From NCBI GenBank assembly GCA_949285785.1, contig CASEAG010000020.1, positions 1 through 36,022 of the forward strand: a stretch of DNA of 36,022 bases, read 5' to 3'. This stretch comes from an uncultured Spirochaetales bacterium (lineage in GTDB: Bacteria; Spirochaetota; Spirochaetia; Sphaerochaetales; Sphaerochaetaceae). How positions within the stretch are numbered: position 1 is the stretch's first letter; each line of letters starts with the position of its first letter. The position numbers and the translations under genes are program-made. Shown piece by piece: positions 15,187 to 23,316 of the stretch. Below the pieces are notes generated by a model. It worked only from the letters and a program-made list of their open reading frames with translations, searched no databases and was not told where the DNA came from.

Positions 15187-16115
15187 GCCTTTTCGTGCTT
15201 CAGTTCCAGGAAATAGGGTAGCGCATCGGCGAACGACGATGGGAACGGAACGTCCCTGGTGAAGTCGGGGATCCACAGGATGTCGTCATCGCTCCTGTCC
15301 TGGACGAACCCCTCCTCTATTCCGCACTCGTCCAGAAGATCGATCAGTCCGTCGTACTCCTCGTCGCTCATCGGCTCGAACGAGGCATCCCCCTTCGGAG
15401 GGATGAACTGGACCATCAGCGAGAGCGCACATGAATCCCCGTAGAGCCGGGCGAATCTCCTAATGAAGCGCCTCGTCGCCGCAATCGTGCCGGGGAAGAC
15501 CAGATGGCGAACAAGCGTCCCCTCGAGCCTGTCCAGGTCGGTGTGGGGATGACGGGACGTGATGAAGTCCATCACGTCGTCTATCACGTCGACATAGCGC
15601 TCGCGGCCGCAGAACGTGCGTGCAACGGCCCTGTCGTAGGTCTTGACGTCGACGAGATACAGGTCGATGTAAGGGTCGATCGCCTCGAGCCCCTCCATGC
15701 TCTCGTAGCCCGAACTGTTCCATACCACGGGAAGGGTCAGCCCCCTGCCCCTCGCCTTCTCCAGGGCCTCGATGATCGATGGTATGAAATGGGTGCCCGT
15801 GACCAGATTGAGAGTCGCCGCTCCGAAGTCCTGAAGTGCCAGGAAATCCTCTGCCAGTTCATCCACGCCCACCTCGATGCCGTATGCACTCTCGTCAGGC
15901 GATGATATCTGCCAGTTCTGGCAGAATCGGCAGCCCAGAGGACAGCCGGTGAAGAACACCATCCCGCTCCCCCTGGCTCCGCTAACGGGAGGCTCCTCGC
16001 CCCTGTGCAGTCCGCTCCAGGCGATTCTGACCACGTCCTTCTGGCCGCAGGCGCCGGCCTTCACATGTCTGTCCACGCCGCATGCGTTGGGACACAGATG
16101 ACAGTCTTCGTACAT
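15162..16115 (-). CDS. Radical SAM protein, PflX-like (COG1313 type)
   Basis: This 317-residue protein has a radical SAM cluster motif, TGCPLGCRFCQNW, with Cys58, Cys62 and Cys65 binding a 4Fe-4S cluster. An N-terminal Cys-rich lead, MYEDCHLCPNACGVDR followed by GACGQ (Cys5, 8, 12, 23), is typical of the uncharacterised PflX group related to pyruvate formate-lyase activases. Downstream come LNLVTGTHFIP, VVWNSSGYE and DLYLVDVKTYD, the expected barrel strands. The start at 16115 is preferred to the longer frame at 16145 because AAAGGG lies about 8 nt upstream and the Cys motif follows at once. The substrate is unknown; glycyl-radical activation or peptide modification are family possibilities. 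Its 3' end overlaps pyrH by 25 nt. Confidence 0.92.
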   Translation of the reverse strand: MYEDCHLCPNACGVDRHVKAGACGQKDVVRIAWSGLHRGEEPPVSGARGSGMVFFTGCPLGCRFCQNWQISSPDESAYGIEVGVDELAEDFLALQDFGAATLNLVTGTHFIPSIIEALEKARGRGLTLPVVWNSSGYESMEGLEAIDPYIDLYLVDVKTYDRAVARTFCGRERYVDVIDDVMDFITSRHPHTDLDRLEGTLVRHLVFPGTIAATRRFIRRFARLYGDSCALSLMVQFIPPKGDASFEPMSDEEYDGLIDLLDECGIEEGFVQDRSDDDILWIPDFTRDVPFPSSFADALPYFLELKHEKAQPIVVPT

Positions 16116-16156
16116 TCGATTGACCCTTTGGCAGGATTGTAGCAAGCTTGTCAGAC

Positions 16157-17290
16157 ATGGGCAAATGGATCGACTGGCTGAAAGGACACGGGAAGGATGA
16201 GGTGCAGGAGCGCTTCATCCTCTCGATCGATGGCGGCGGAATAAGAGGGCTTGTCCCCGCCACCGTCATCCAGGCCCTGTCGTCGATGCTGAAGGAGATG
16301 GGCGACGAACGGCCGCTGTACTCTCATTTCGACCTCGTCGCAGGCACCAGCACCGGTGCCCTGATCGCCCTTGCTCTGGTGATGGACGACATCGGAGTGC
16401 AGAAGGACGAAGGGCCGGGCATTCCGGTATACAGGACGGTCAGGAAAGGCCTGTTCTCGTCGCGTAGGATTCTGGATGGCTACATCGCACGCTCGGCGGA
16501 TCCGCAATGCTTCCAGAGGCTCTACCTGGACAACGCGAAGAGAATCTTCAGCTCGAGGGGACGTTTCCTCGGAGCGGTCTTCAGCGACAAGTACGACCCG
16601 GCCAGTCTGGAGGACTTCCTCAGGGCGAGCTATCGGGACACGAGGCTGTCTGATGCGCTGGTTCCCGTGATGGTCGTCAGCTACGACAGTCTTTCGGGAA
16701 GGGGCGAGGTGCTTGCCAGCTTCAACGAGTGGAAGGACATGTATACACGCGATGCGGCCCGGGCGTCCAGCGCCGCACCCCTCTACTTCCCTCCTTTCCA
16801 GACGAAGACCCCGGACGGCAGGGACGCATTCCTGCTGGATGGAGGCATCATGGCCAACGACCCCGCCCTCCTGGCATACGTCCAGGCACGAAGGCTCTAC
16901 CCCGGCTGCAGACGCTTCCACATCCTCTCTCTGTCGACGGCACGCGGCGTCTACACGTTCAACCCGAAGGACAGTCTGACGGGAATGGCCGGCTGGGCCG
17001 AGCCCGTCATGAAGATGTACCCGAATGCACAGATGGACCTGGTCGGCCAGACGCTCTCCTCACTTGACGATGTGGACTATGTGCGCATCGCAGGACAGCT
17101 CACGAAGGAGAAGATCAGACTCGACGACACCAGGCCCGAGAGCATGCAGATTCTGATAGACGGGGCGAAGAGACTGGTCGAGGAGAACGGAAGGGTCCTC
17201 AGGGACTTCGCGGGGCTGATGGCCTCTCATGACACGTCCGATGCCGTCAGACTCTCGCGGAACCTGCTTCCCGGTCCAGCATGTCCCTGA
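16157..17290 (+). CDS. Patatin-like phospholipase
   Basis: This 377-residue acyl hydrolase uses a Ser-Asp dyad. The oxyanion loop DGGGIRG (25-31), nucleophile elbow GTSTG (Ser65) and the DGG motif with Asp228 (context LLDGGIMANDP) are all intact, so it should be active on phospholipid or other acyl esters. There is no signal peptide, so it is probably cytoplasmic or membrane-associated. The start is the ATG at 16157; a TTG at 16148 with an AGGA about 11 nt upstream is an alternative, adding three residues. Some patatins are effectors of CBASS defence (CapV), but no cyclase or other CBASS gene is adjacent, so a housekeeping lipase is at least as likely. Its last 44 nt overlap the convergent pyridoxal-kinase gene. 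Confidence 0.92.
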   Translation: MGKWIDWLKGHGKDEVQERFILSIDGGGIRGLVPATVIQALSSMLKEMGDERPLYSHFDLVAGTSTGALIALALVMDDIGVQKDEGPGIPVYRTVRKGLFSSRRILDGYIARSADPQCFQRLYLDNAKRIFSSRGRFLGAVFSDKYDPASLEDFLRASYRDTRLSDALVPVMVVSYDSLSGRGEVLASFNEWKDMYTRDAARASSAAPLYFPPFQTKTPDGRDAFLLDGGIMANDPALLAYVQARRLYPGCRRFHILSLSTARGVYTFNPKDSLTGMAGWAEPVMKMYPNAQMDLVGQTLSSLDDVDYVRIAGQLTKEKIRLDDTRPESMQILIDGAKRLVEENGRVLRDFAGLMASHDTSDAVRLSRNLLPGPACP

Positions 17291-18089
17291 TGGCGTAGGA
17301 GACGATGACCCCCTCCCTTCTCTCCCGTCCCTGGGCGAAGGTGAGATTCACCGCATGGCTTGCGATGCGGGTGGCCTTCATGACGCACACGAAGAACGGC
17401 TCGCCGTTGAGCATGAGGGCGCATAGCAGCGAAGTGAAAAGATCTCCGGATCCGGGGTAGGACATCCCGATCCGCTCGAAGGGGAACGTGCGCACCTGGC
17501 CTCCATCGCATGCCATGTTGACAGTCATGCCCCCTTCGAGAGTCATGCTGGTGACCACCACGAGGGCTCCGCACATGTCATGAAGCGTTCTGACGAGCGC
17601 CTCCGCCTCTTCGAGTCCCACCTCCCCCTTCATCGCGCATCCGGCAAGAAGGCAGGCCTCGGTCTGGTTGGGAGTGATCAGCGTGCTGCCACGTGTCAGA
17701 GACCTCATCGCCTCTATGTGTTCATGCGTGATGTTCTGGTACATGCGCCCGTCATCCCCCATCACGGGATCGGTCACCACGAGGGCGTCACTGGACAGGA
17801 GCTCCCTTCTGGCCCTCTTCACGAGCTCGACCTGCCTGTGGTCTGCAAGATAGCCTGAGTACAGGCAGTCGAAGACCAGTCCATATCCCAGCCACGCATC
17901 CATGATCCGGGTGCACTCGTCGTCCAGCGGTCGGGAATAGAGACTGTCGAAGCCGTCGGACTGGCTCGAGAGTATCGCACTGGGCAGGAACGACGTGTCT
18001 ATGCCCGCGGCATAAAGCACCGGCAGGACTACGTTCAGGCTGCTCGCAGCATGACATGACAGGTCGTGGATCGCCAATGCGCTCTTCAT
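17247..18089 (-). CDS. pdxY: Pyridoxal/pyridoxamine kinase
   Basis: This ribokinase-fold enzyme phosphorylates vitamin B6 vitamers to PLP or its relatives. The 280-residue protein starts MKSALAIHDLSCHAASSLNV and shows the B6-kinase signatures SGYLADHRQV, VTDPVMGDDGRMY, LITPNQTEACLLAG and YPGSGDLFTSLL. The last holds the catalytic Asp, with GSGD in place of the commoner GTGD. It supplies PLP, which the threonine aldolase and PatB-like enzymes encoded further right would need. There is no strong Shine-Dalgarno, and the promoter at 18097-18125 puts the transcript start almost at the ATG. It overlaps patatin by 44 nt at its 3' end. Whether PdxY or PdxK is the better name cannot be decided. Confidence 0.9.
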   Translation of the reverse strand: MKSALAIHDLSCHAASSLNVVLPVLYAAGIDTSFLPSAILSSQSDGFDSLYSRPLDDECTRIMDAWLGYGLVFDCLYSGYLADHRQVELVKRARRELLSSDALVVTDPVMGDDGRMYQNITHEHIEAMRSLTRGSTLITPNQTEACLLAGCAMKGEVGLEEAEALVRTLHDMCGALVVVTSMTLEGGMTVNMACDGGQVRTFPFERIGMSYPGSGDLFTSLLCALMLNGEPFFVCVMKATRIASHAVNLTFAQGRERREGVIVSYAIRDMLDREAGSARV

Positions 18090-18096
18090 AGGCTCT

Positions 18097-18125
18097 CTTC
18101 TACTCCTTTTCGCCTTTCTCGTCAA
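18097..18125 (-). promoter_or_regulatory. Promoter of the pyridoxal-kinase gene, probably giving a leaderless mRNA
   Basis: On the minus strand TTGACG (18120-18125) and TAGAAG (18097-18102) are separated by 17 bp. Only 7 nt lie between the -10 and the ATG at 18089, which predicts transcription starting at or next to the start codon. Confidence 0.5.
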
Positions 18126-18151
18126 AGACCATGTCCCAGCCGGACTCTTCG

Positions 18152-18160
18152 TGATACAAT
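18152..18160 (+). promoter_or_regulatory. Extended -10 promoter of the phosphohexomutase gene
   Basis: TG at 18152-18153 followed by one base and TACAAT at 18155-18160 forms an extended -10. No -35 match was seen. The ATG at 18168 is 7 nt further on and has no Shine-Dalgarno. Confidence 0.4.
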
Positions 18161-18167
18161 CCGGTAC

Positions 18168-19964
18168 ATGAGATACATCGATGAAAGGACCGGACTCGAG
18201 GTGTGCGACAGCGCCCTCGATCCTCTTTGCGGCATCAGGTGCGACAGTCCGTCCGTCGCCAGGGCACTCGACAGCTACATCCTCTCCGCCTCGGGCTGGA
18301 GGAACATCTTCGTCTCGAGCAAGGACGAGGAGGACCCGTCCTGCACAGTCGGGGACGAGGACATGGTCATCACCGCGCACATCGCCAAGGTGCTGTACGA
18401 CTCGCTGGGCATGAAGACACCATCCATTCTCCTGGCAGTGGACGCCCGGCCCACGGGCAGGATTCTCGCATACATCACGATGAGGGTGCTTTGCGCACTC
18501 GGTGCGAAGGTCTCCTACCTGTTCATATCCGCCGCGCCGGAGACGATGGCCTACTCGCACTGCGGCTTCGACGCCTTCTGCTACATCTCGGCAAGCCACA
18601 ACCCGATCGGCCACAACGGCTTCAAGTTCGGCTCGGAGGGCGGCGTCTACGAGCGGAGCATCTCCGATGCCATGGCGACGAGGCTGAGGGAATCGGTCGG
18701 CAGGGACGATGTCGTGGATGTCGCCAGATCGCTGAGCGCCGTCGCCTGCATCGACGACATCGACGCGGTCATGGCGCAGTACCCCGGGCAGAAGGCGATG
18801 GCACTGGAGCACTACCGTAGATTCGTGCTTGACACCGCCGGTGTGGACGAGAGCTTCCATGCATGCTGCGGCATCGTGGGGGAGCTCAACGGCTCGGCCA
18901 GGAGCCTGTCCATCGACAAGGACTTCCTCAAGTCCATCGGATGCAGGACGCATTTCGTCAACGACACTCCGGGCAGGGTCGTGCATGCGATCGTGCCTGA
19001 GGGGGAGAACCTGATCCCATGCCGTGACGAGCTTGCCAGGTGCCATGCCCAGGATCCTTCCTTCATACTCGGCTACTGTCCCGACAACGACGGCGACAGA
19101 GGCAATTTCGTGTATGTCAGGCAGTCTGATGGACAGTGCGAGATACTCCAGGCACAGGAGGTCTTCGCCCTCGTCGTGGCGATCGAGCTGGCCGACCTGA
19201 GCCGGCGCGGCGTATCGGACCTCGCGGTTGCGGTCAACTGCCCCACAAGCGAGAGGATAGACGCGATCGCATCGGTCTTCGGCGCGAAGGTCTTCCGTGC
19301 AGAGGTCGGAGAGGCGAACGTGGTAAATCTCGCCTCGCAGCTCAGGGAAAGCGGCCATGTGGTCCATGTGCTGGGCGAGGGAAGCAACGGAGGCAACATC
19401 ACCGCCCCGGCGAAGGTACGCGATCCCCTCAACTCCATCATGAGCGTGCTGAAGCTCTTCGCCGATCCCGGTCTCTTCTCCTATGCCGTGGAGAAGTTGA
19501 CAGGCAGACGCCCGGACGCCGAGCCTTCGATCGAGGGTCTGATCGACGCCATGCCGCACTACACCACCACGGGGGCGTTCTCCACCCTTGCGAAGATGCA
19601 CGTGAAGCACACCTGCTGGGCTCGGCTGAAGAATGAATACGAGACGCTTCTTGTCAGGCAGTGGCCCGGAATGCACCTCGAGGACGAGGGCATCGTCTCA
19701 TACGAAGTGCATCAGACAGAGGGGACGAAGGAGGTCGTCGGACTCGGCGAGGCATTCCGCTCCCCTGCCGCGAAGGGAGGACTCAAGGTCGTCTTCCTCC
19801 AGAACGACGGTACCCATGCAGGATACATGTGGCTGCGCCCGTCAGGCACCGAGAGCGTGCTCAGGGTTCTGGTTGACCTGAAAGGGGACAGGCAGGCGCT
19901 GCACGACAGACTGCTGTCCTGGCAGCGCTCGCTGATCGAGGAGGCGGATTCGGCCCTAGATTGA
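18168..19964 (+). CDS. Phosphohexomutase (phosphoglucomutase/phosphomannomutase)
   Basis: This 598-residue alpha-D-phosphohexomutase interconverts sugar 1- and 6-phosphates. All four active-site segments are present: the phosphoserine loop SASHNPIGHNGFKF (Ser143), the metal loop CPDNDGDRGN (Asp306, Asp308, Asp310), the sugar-specificity loop GEGSNGGN (403-410) and the phosphate-binding loop RPSGTE (557-562). Its length is nearer to the long PGM/PMM2-type enzymes than to the roughly 450-residue PMM/PGM, so glucose-1,6-bisphosphate-linked PGM or PMM are both possible. With the convergent hexokinase gene it would connect free hexose to sugar-1-phosphates for glycan synthesis, which suits the nucleotidyltransferase at 33173. 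The start ATG at 18168 follows an extended -10 box closely. It overlaps hexokinase by 9 nt tail to tail. Confidence 0.93.
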   Translation: MRYIDERTGLEVCDSALDPLCGIRCDSPSVARALDSYILSASGWRNIFVSSKDEEDPSCTVGDEDMVITAHIAKVLYDSLGMKTPSILLAVDARPTGRILAYITMRVLCALGAKVSYLFISAAPETMAYSHCGFDAFCYISASHNPIGHNGFKFGSEGGVYERSISDAMATRLRESVGRDDVVDVARSLSAVACIDDIDAVMAQYPGQKAMALEHYRRFVLDTAGVDESFHACCGIVGELNGSARSLSIDKDFLKSIGCRTHFVNDTPGRVVHAIVPEGENLIPCRDELARCHAQDPSFILGYCPDNDGDRGNFVYVRQSDGQCEILQAQEVFALVVAIELADLSRRGVSDLAVAVNCPTSERIDAIASVFGAKVFRAEVGEANVVNLASQLRESGHVVHVLGEGSNGGNITAPAKVRDPLNSIMSVLKLFADPGLFSYAVEKLTGRRPDAEPSIEGLIDAMPHYTTTGAFSTLAKMHVKHTCWARLKNEYETLLVRQWPGMHLEDEGIVSYEVHQTEGTKEVVGLGEAFRSPAAKGGLKVVFLQNDGTHAGYMWLRPSGTESVLRVLVDLKGDRQALHDRLLSWQRSLIEEADSALD

Positions 19965-21251
19965 CAGACCTGCGATGGCGGCCCCCAGTGCGGGGCTGTC
20001 GTCAAGGCGGATCATGCGGGTGAAGCGGCCGTGCCTCTTCTCGAGGAACTCATAGAGATAGCGGCTCGTGAAGTCGTACATGAAGGCGGTCTTGTAGAAC
20101 GTGGTGCCATCCGCGTTTATGATGACCGGGTAGCGGGGATTCGTTCCACCGTCCGTCCTGAGGACGGCAGCCGACAGGTTGATCGCCGTCAGCTTGCTTG
20201 CCCGCTCGATGATCGAGCGCAGGATCAGCCAGAGCGAGAGCGCATCGTCCTCGTCGTCGGCCACGCACCTGACCAGGTCATAGTCCTGGTTGTGGCAGTC
20301 CTCCAGGTAATGGCTCATGCGGGTGGTCGTCAGAGGCTCGATTGCCTTGAAACGCTGCACGAAGCCAGGCGAGAAGATACCCTCCTCGCATGCCATGGAG
20401 AGCACATGCTGGGCGAACGGGCCGATGTATGCTCCGCTGATCATCTTCTCGAAGTGGTAGTTGCCGGGGTTCTTCGTCGTGGCGAAGAACGACCTGTCAG
20501 CAGGTCCGAGGTCCAGTGCCAGGTTGCCAGACTCCACGTTGATGATCATCCTGCCCTTCATCGATGTGTCTATCTTTCCGATTGCATCGATGCTCTCGCT
20601 GTATGCGGTGTTCGTACCCGTTCCGAGGATGAAGCCGATGGAGCCGGACGAAGGCCCCCTGTAGCCGGCCTTGCAGGCAAGCAGCGTCGCAACCGTATCG
20701 TTGACCACCGAATACTTCATGCCGGACACGTCATGGCCACGGCCTGCCAGCTCCTCGAGAAGACACCTGGCGACCGGCTGTCCGATCACCTGAGGTGCCT
20801 TGATCTCCTTGGAGAAGACTATGGGCACGCCGTCGTGGTCCTCTGTTATGGTGGCGGCGTAGGAGAAGCAGAAGCCGATCCTGTCGGCTCTGCCGACGAA
20901 GCGCTCCACGTTGTCGGCGAGGATGCTGAAGAACTCCTTCTTCGTCACCTCGCTCTTCACACCGGGCATCGGGACCTTTCTGAAATCCTCGATGACGCTG
21001 CGTCCCTCCTCGTCGAAGCTGATCAGGCAGGTACGGAAGTTCGTTCCTCCCGCATCAAGCACGATGACCTTCCTGCCGGGGGCGACCGAGTCGACCTCCT
21101 GCACGTAGGTCGGAATCATGGCGAGGGAGCTCTCCTGACCTGCGAGCCCCTTTTCCATCTCCTGCATGAAGAACGACAGGAGCCGGTCCTCGTCGACCTG
21201 CTGTGCAAGCAGATTGTTGCGCGTAAGGAAAGACATGACCTTGTCCACCAT
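19956..21251 (-). CDS. Hexokinase, eukaryotic-type family
   Basis: This enzyme phosphorylates glucose or related hexoses with ATP. The 431-residue protein starts MVDKVMSFLTRNNLLAQQVD after a clear AGGAGG; a longer frame to 21314 would read through the upstream stop and that ribosome site. Hexokinase motifs are VLDAGGTNFRTCLISF (phosphate-1, 64-79), FCFSYAATITEDHDG, VVNDTVATLLA with the catalytic Asp185, and the adenosine-side GFILGTGTNTAY (207-217). This is the two-domain hexokinase family (PF00349/PF03727 pattern), found in several spirochaetes instead of the ROK-type glucokinase. It is the last gene of the transporter-exported-protein-hexokinase unit, starting 11 nt after the preceding stop, so the transporter may supply its substrate (inference). 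Confidence 0.94.
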   Translation of the reverse strand: MVDKVMSFLTRNNLLAQQVDEDRLLSFFMQEMEKGLAGQESSLAMIPTYVQEVDSVAPGRKVIVLDAGGTNFRTCLISFDEEGRSVIEDFRKVPMPGVKSEVTKKEFFSILADNVERFVGRADRIGFCFSYAATITEDHDGVPIVFSKEIKAPQVIGQPVARCLLEELAGRGHDVSGMKYSVVNDTVATLLACKAGYRGPSSGSIGFILGTGTNTAYSESIDAIGKIDTSMKGRMIINVESGNLALDLGPADRSFFATTKNPGNYHFEKMISGAYIGPFAQHVLSMACEEGIFSPGFVQRFKAIEPLTTTRMSHYLEDCHNQDYDLVRCVADDEDDALSLWLILRSIIERASKLTAINLSAAVLRTDGGTNPRYPVIINADGTTFYKTAFMYDFTSRYLYEFLEKRHGRFTRMIRLDDSPALGAAIAGLSI

Positions 21252-21262
21252 GAATCCACCTC

Positions 21263-21931
21263 CTAGACGATGCTCATGTGCATCGGTGCGATTTCGATCA
21301 GAAAATTGTTGCATGTCATCTTTTCGGTCGTCAAGACGATTCCATCGTCCTCTCCGTCCACAGACAGAAGGCCCTCGAAGGCGAGCGGCGTGGGGTAGTC
21401 GCGGCCGGACACCAGCATGGATATGTATACGTCGAAGTCCACGCTCGCCCAGTTCCTCATGATGTAGAGGTCGAAGATCGTGGAGAACAGGCCGTCGTCC
21501 AGCATCGCCCCTTGGAAGACAAGGGTGCCGTCCAGCACCGCGTCCCCCTTCTCCAGCTGGAGCGTTCGTACGGAATCAAGGGCGATCCGGGTGATCGGTG
21601 AAAGCCGGGACGAGGCCGTGTAGAGCATGCGCTGGAGGAACGACCTTCCCCTGTCGGGAGGGCTCTCGAGCTGGGAGGCAAGCGAAGCTACATCGCATCT
21701 GAGGTAGCTGAGTATGGCGACGGGAGCGGAACTGTCCTGACCCATCTGCTCGACCGCCACCCCCTCCAGGTCGATCGTCGGTATCGATGTCCTTGCCGCG
21801 AACGTGGAGACGACGGCGGATGCGATGGACTGGAGCGCATTCTGCATCGATGGCACATCAGGTGCATCCGATGCCCAGACGGGGCACAGGACCACAAGCG
21901 ATGCGATCAGGCAGGAGACGAGGCGTCTCAT
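21263..21931 (-). CDS. Exported protein of unknown function
   Basis: This 222-residue protein has a signal peptide, MRRLVSCLIASLVVLCPVWA, with likely cleavage after WA-SDA. The mature part is predicted soluble in the periplasm. It alternates strand-like segments (APVAILSYLRCDVASLASQL, GDAVLDGTLVFQGAMLDDG, DFDVYISMLVSG) and ends NFLIEIAPMHMSIV. I do not recognise a family. Its ATG overlaps the stop of the upstream transporter gene as ATGA (21928-21931), and its own stop overlaps the hexokinase ribosome site, so it is expressed with both. A role beside the transporter in the envelope is possible but not shown. A Cys at position 7 is in the signal h-region and is not a lipobox. Confidence 0.78.
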   Translation of the reverse strand: MRRLVSCLIASLVVLCPVWASDAPDVPSMQNALQSIASAVVSTFAARTSIPTIDLEGVAVEQMGQDSSAPVAILSYLRCDVASLASQLESPPDRGRSFLQRMLYTASSRLSPITRIALDSVRTLQLEKGDAVLDGTLVFQGAMLDDGLFSTIFDLYIMRNWASVDFDVYISMLVSGRDYPTPLAFEGLLSVDGEDDGIVLTTEKMTCNNFLIEIAPMHMSIV

Positions 21932-23220
21932 CTGTCGGCCTCCGCCACGAACTCCTTCGTGGCCCGTATCCCCTCATTCTCGTCGACCTTCCACAGCAGA
22001 AGTCCTCCTGCAAGGAAGAGCAGCACCAGGGACATGATGCCGGTCCTGTGGCTTCCCGTGACCAGCGTCACGACGCCGACGAGCAGAGGACCGATGATGG
22101 CGGCGAACTTGCCGAGCATGTTGTAGAAGCCGAAGAACTGCGCCTCCTGACCTGCAGGGACGAACCGTGTGAAGTAGCTCCTGCTCATCGCCTGTATGCC
22201 GCCCTGGAATAGGCCGATCAGGCAGGCGAGTATGTAGAACTGGGTGACGTTCGTCATGAAATAGCCGATGCAGGTTATGACGGCATAGGCGCCGATGGCG
22301 ACCAGAATCGCCCTCTTGTGCCCTATCCTCCTGCCGAACGCGTTGTAGGCAAGAGCCGCGGGGAATGCGACGAACTGCGTGATCAGCAGGGCCACGATCA
22401 GGCTCTCGGACGGAAAGCCCAGACTCGTGCCGTAGTCTACGGCCATGCGGATGATCGTGTCGACGCCGTCGATGTAGCACCAGAAGGCCACCAGGAAGAG
22501 CGCCGTCATCTTCAGCTTCCTCAGCGACCTGAGAGTATGGACCACATCGCCGACGCCCTTCCTCACGGCCTGGGAGACGGTCAGTACGCTTCTGCTCCCG
22601 TCGTCCTTGACGAAGAGGATCAGTGGGATCGTGAAGACGATCCACCAGATTCCCACCATGACGAAGGATGCCTTGACCGCGCTCACTCCCCCGTCGTCGG
22701 CAAGACCGAAGGCCGTGGGGAACAGGTACATGAGGACGTTGACAAGGAAGAGGATCCCGCCTCCGATATAGCCCAGCGAGTAACCGAGGGCGGAGACGAA
22801 GTCCACCTTCCTCTCGCTGGCCACGCTGGGAAGCAGCGCATCATAGAATATGTTGGCACCGGCGAAGCCGACGCTTGCGAAGATGTAGACGAACATCGCG
22901 CACACCCAGGCACCGGAGTTTATCATGCCAAGGCAGATCGTCAGGACGGCCCCCATGAAGGCGAAGAAGATCAGCATCCTCCTCCTGTAGCTGCCGCTGT
23001 CCGCGACGGCTCCCAGGACCGGGGCCAGGATCGCGACGATCAGGCTCTCGACGGAGTTGGCGATTCCGAGCCAGAACGTGGTGACCTCGCTGTTCTGGTC
23101 CAGGGACCAGTAGCTTGAGAAGAATATCGAGAAGAAGGCCGCCATGACGGTGGTCGCGAAAGCGCTGTTCGCCCAGTCGTACAGGGCCCATGATATGATC
23201 GTGCGTCGGGAATCCTTCAA
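21928..23220 (-). CDS. Major facilitator transporter, UMF1 (Atg22-like) family
   Basis: This membrane transporter of about 12 helices is recognised by its N-terminal signature SWALYDWANSAFATTVMAAF, typical of the UMF1/Atg22-like MFS group. Further MFS marks are the loop-2/3 region VADSGSYRRR and GQEAQFFGFYNMLGKFAAI in the second half. I choose a TTG start at 23220 (LKDSRRTIISW, 430 residues). GGAGGT at 23227-23232 lies 6 nt ahead of it, while the ATG at 23241 lies inside a TAGAAT promoter box. It is first in a unit with an exported protein and hexokinase, which hints at sugar or sugar-derivative transport, although Atg22 relatives move amino acids. Substrate unknown. Confidence 0.9.
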   Translation of the reverse strand: MKDSRRTIISWALYDWANSAFATTVMAAFFSIFFSSYWSLDQNSEVTTFWLGIANSVESLIVAILAPVLGAVADSGSYRRRMLIFFAFMGAVLTICLGMINSGAWVCAMFVYIFASVGFAGANIFYDALLPSVASERKVDFVSALGYSLGYIGGGILFLVNVLMYLFPTAFGLADDGGVSAVKASFVMVGIWWIVFTIPLILFVKDDGSRSVLTVSQAVRKGVGDVVHTLRSLRKLKMTALFLVAFWCYIDGVDTIIRMAVDYGTSLGFPSESLIVALLITQFVAFPAALAYNAFGRRIGHKRAILVAIGAYAVITCIGYFMTNVTQFYILACLIGLFQGGIQAMSRSYFTRFVPAGQEAQFFGFYNMLGKFAAIIGPLLVGVVTLVTGSHRTGIMSLVLLFLAGGLLLWKVDENEGIRATKEFVAEADR

Positions 23221-23239
23221 ACCAGACCTCCGATGGCAC

Positions 23240-23269
23240 ATTCTAAACCAACACGTGCACTCGTGGAAA
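23240..23269 (-). promoter_or_regulatory. Promoter of the transporter-hexokinase unit
   Basis: On the minus strand TTTCCA (23264-23269) and TAGAAT (23240-23245) are separated by 18 bp. A GGAGGT ribosome site (23227-23232) follows, then the TTG start at 23220. The -10 overlaps the in-frame ATG at 23239-23241, which argues against that ATG. Confidence 0.5.
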
Positions 23270-23275
23270 GCGGGA

Positions 23276-23305
23276 TTGCACACCCATCCGGCCACCGGCT
23301 ATAAT
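23276..23305 (+). promoter_or_regulatory. Promoter of sbcB, predicted to give a leaderless mRNA
   Basis: TTGCAC (23276-23281) and a perfect TATAAT (23300-23305) are separated by 18 bp. The ATG at 23317 is only 11 nt past the -10 and lacks a Shine-Dalgarno, so the 5' leader should be about 0-6 nt. It is back to back with the divergent transporter promoter. Confidence 0.7.
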
Positions 23306-23316
23306 CTTTCCAGTAC

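Noticed and set aside
16157-17290. Patatin as a CBASS (CapV) defence effector
   Set aside because: The active site fits, but no CD-NTase, Cap2/Cap3 or other defence gene is adjacent; neighbours are housekeeping genes.
17247-19676. An 809-codon open frame on the minus strand through the phosphohexomutase gene, joined to the kinase frame
   Set aside because: Only its last 280 codons (pyridoxal kinase) have recognisable motifs. The rest is antisense to a clearly identified enzyme and rich in Arg, His, Val and Asp, as expected of high-GC antisense frames.
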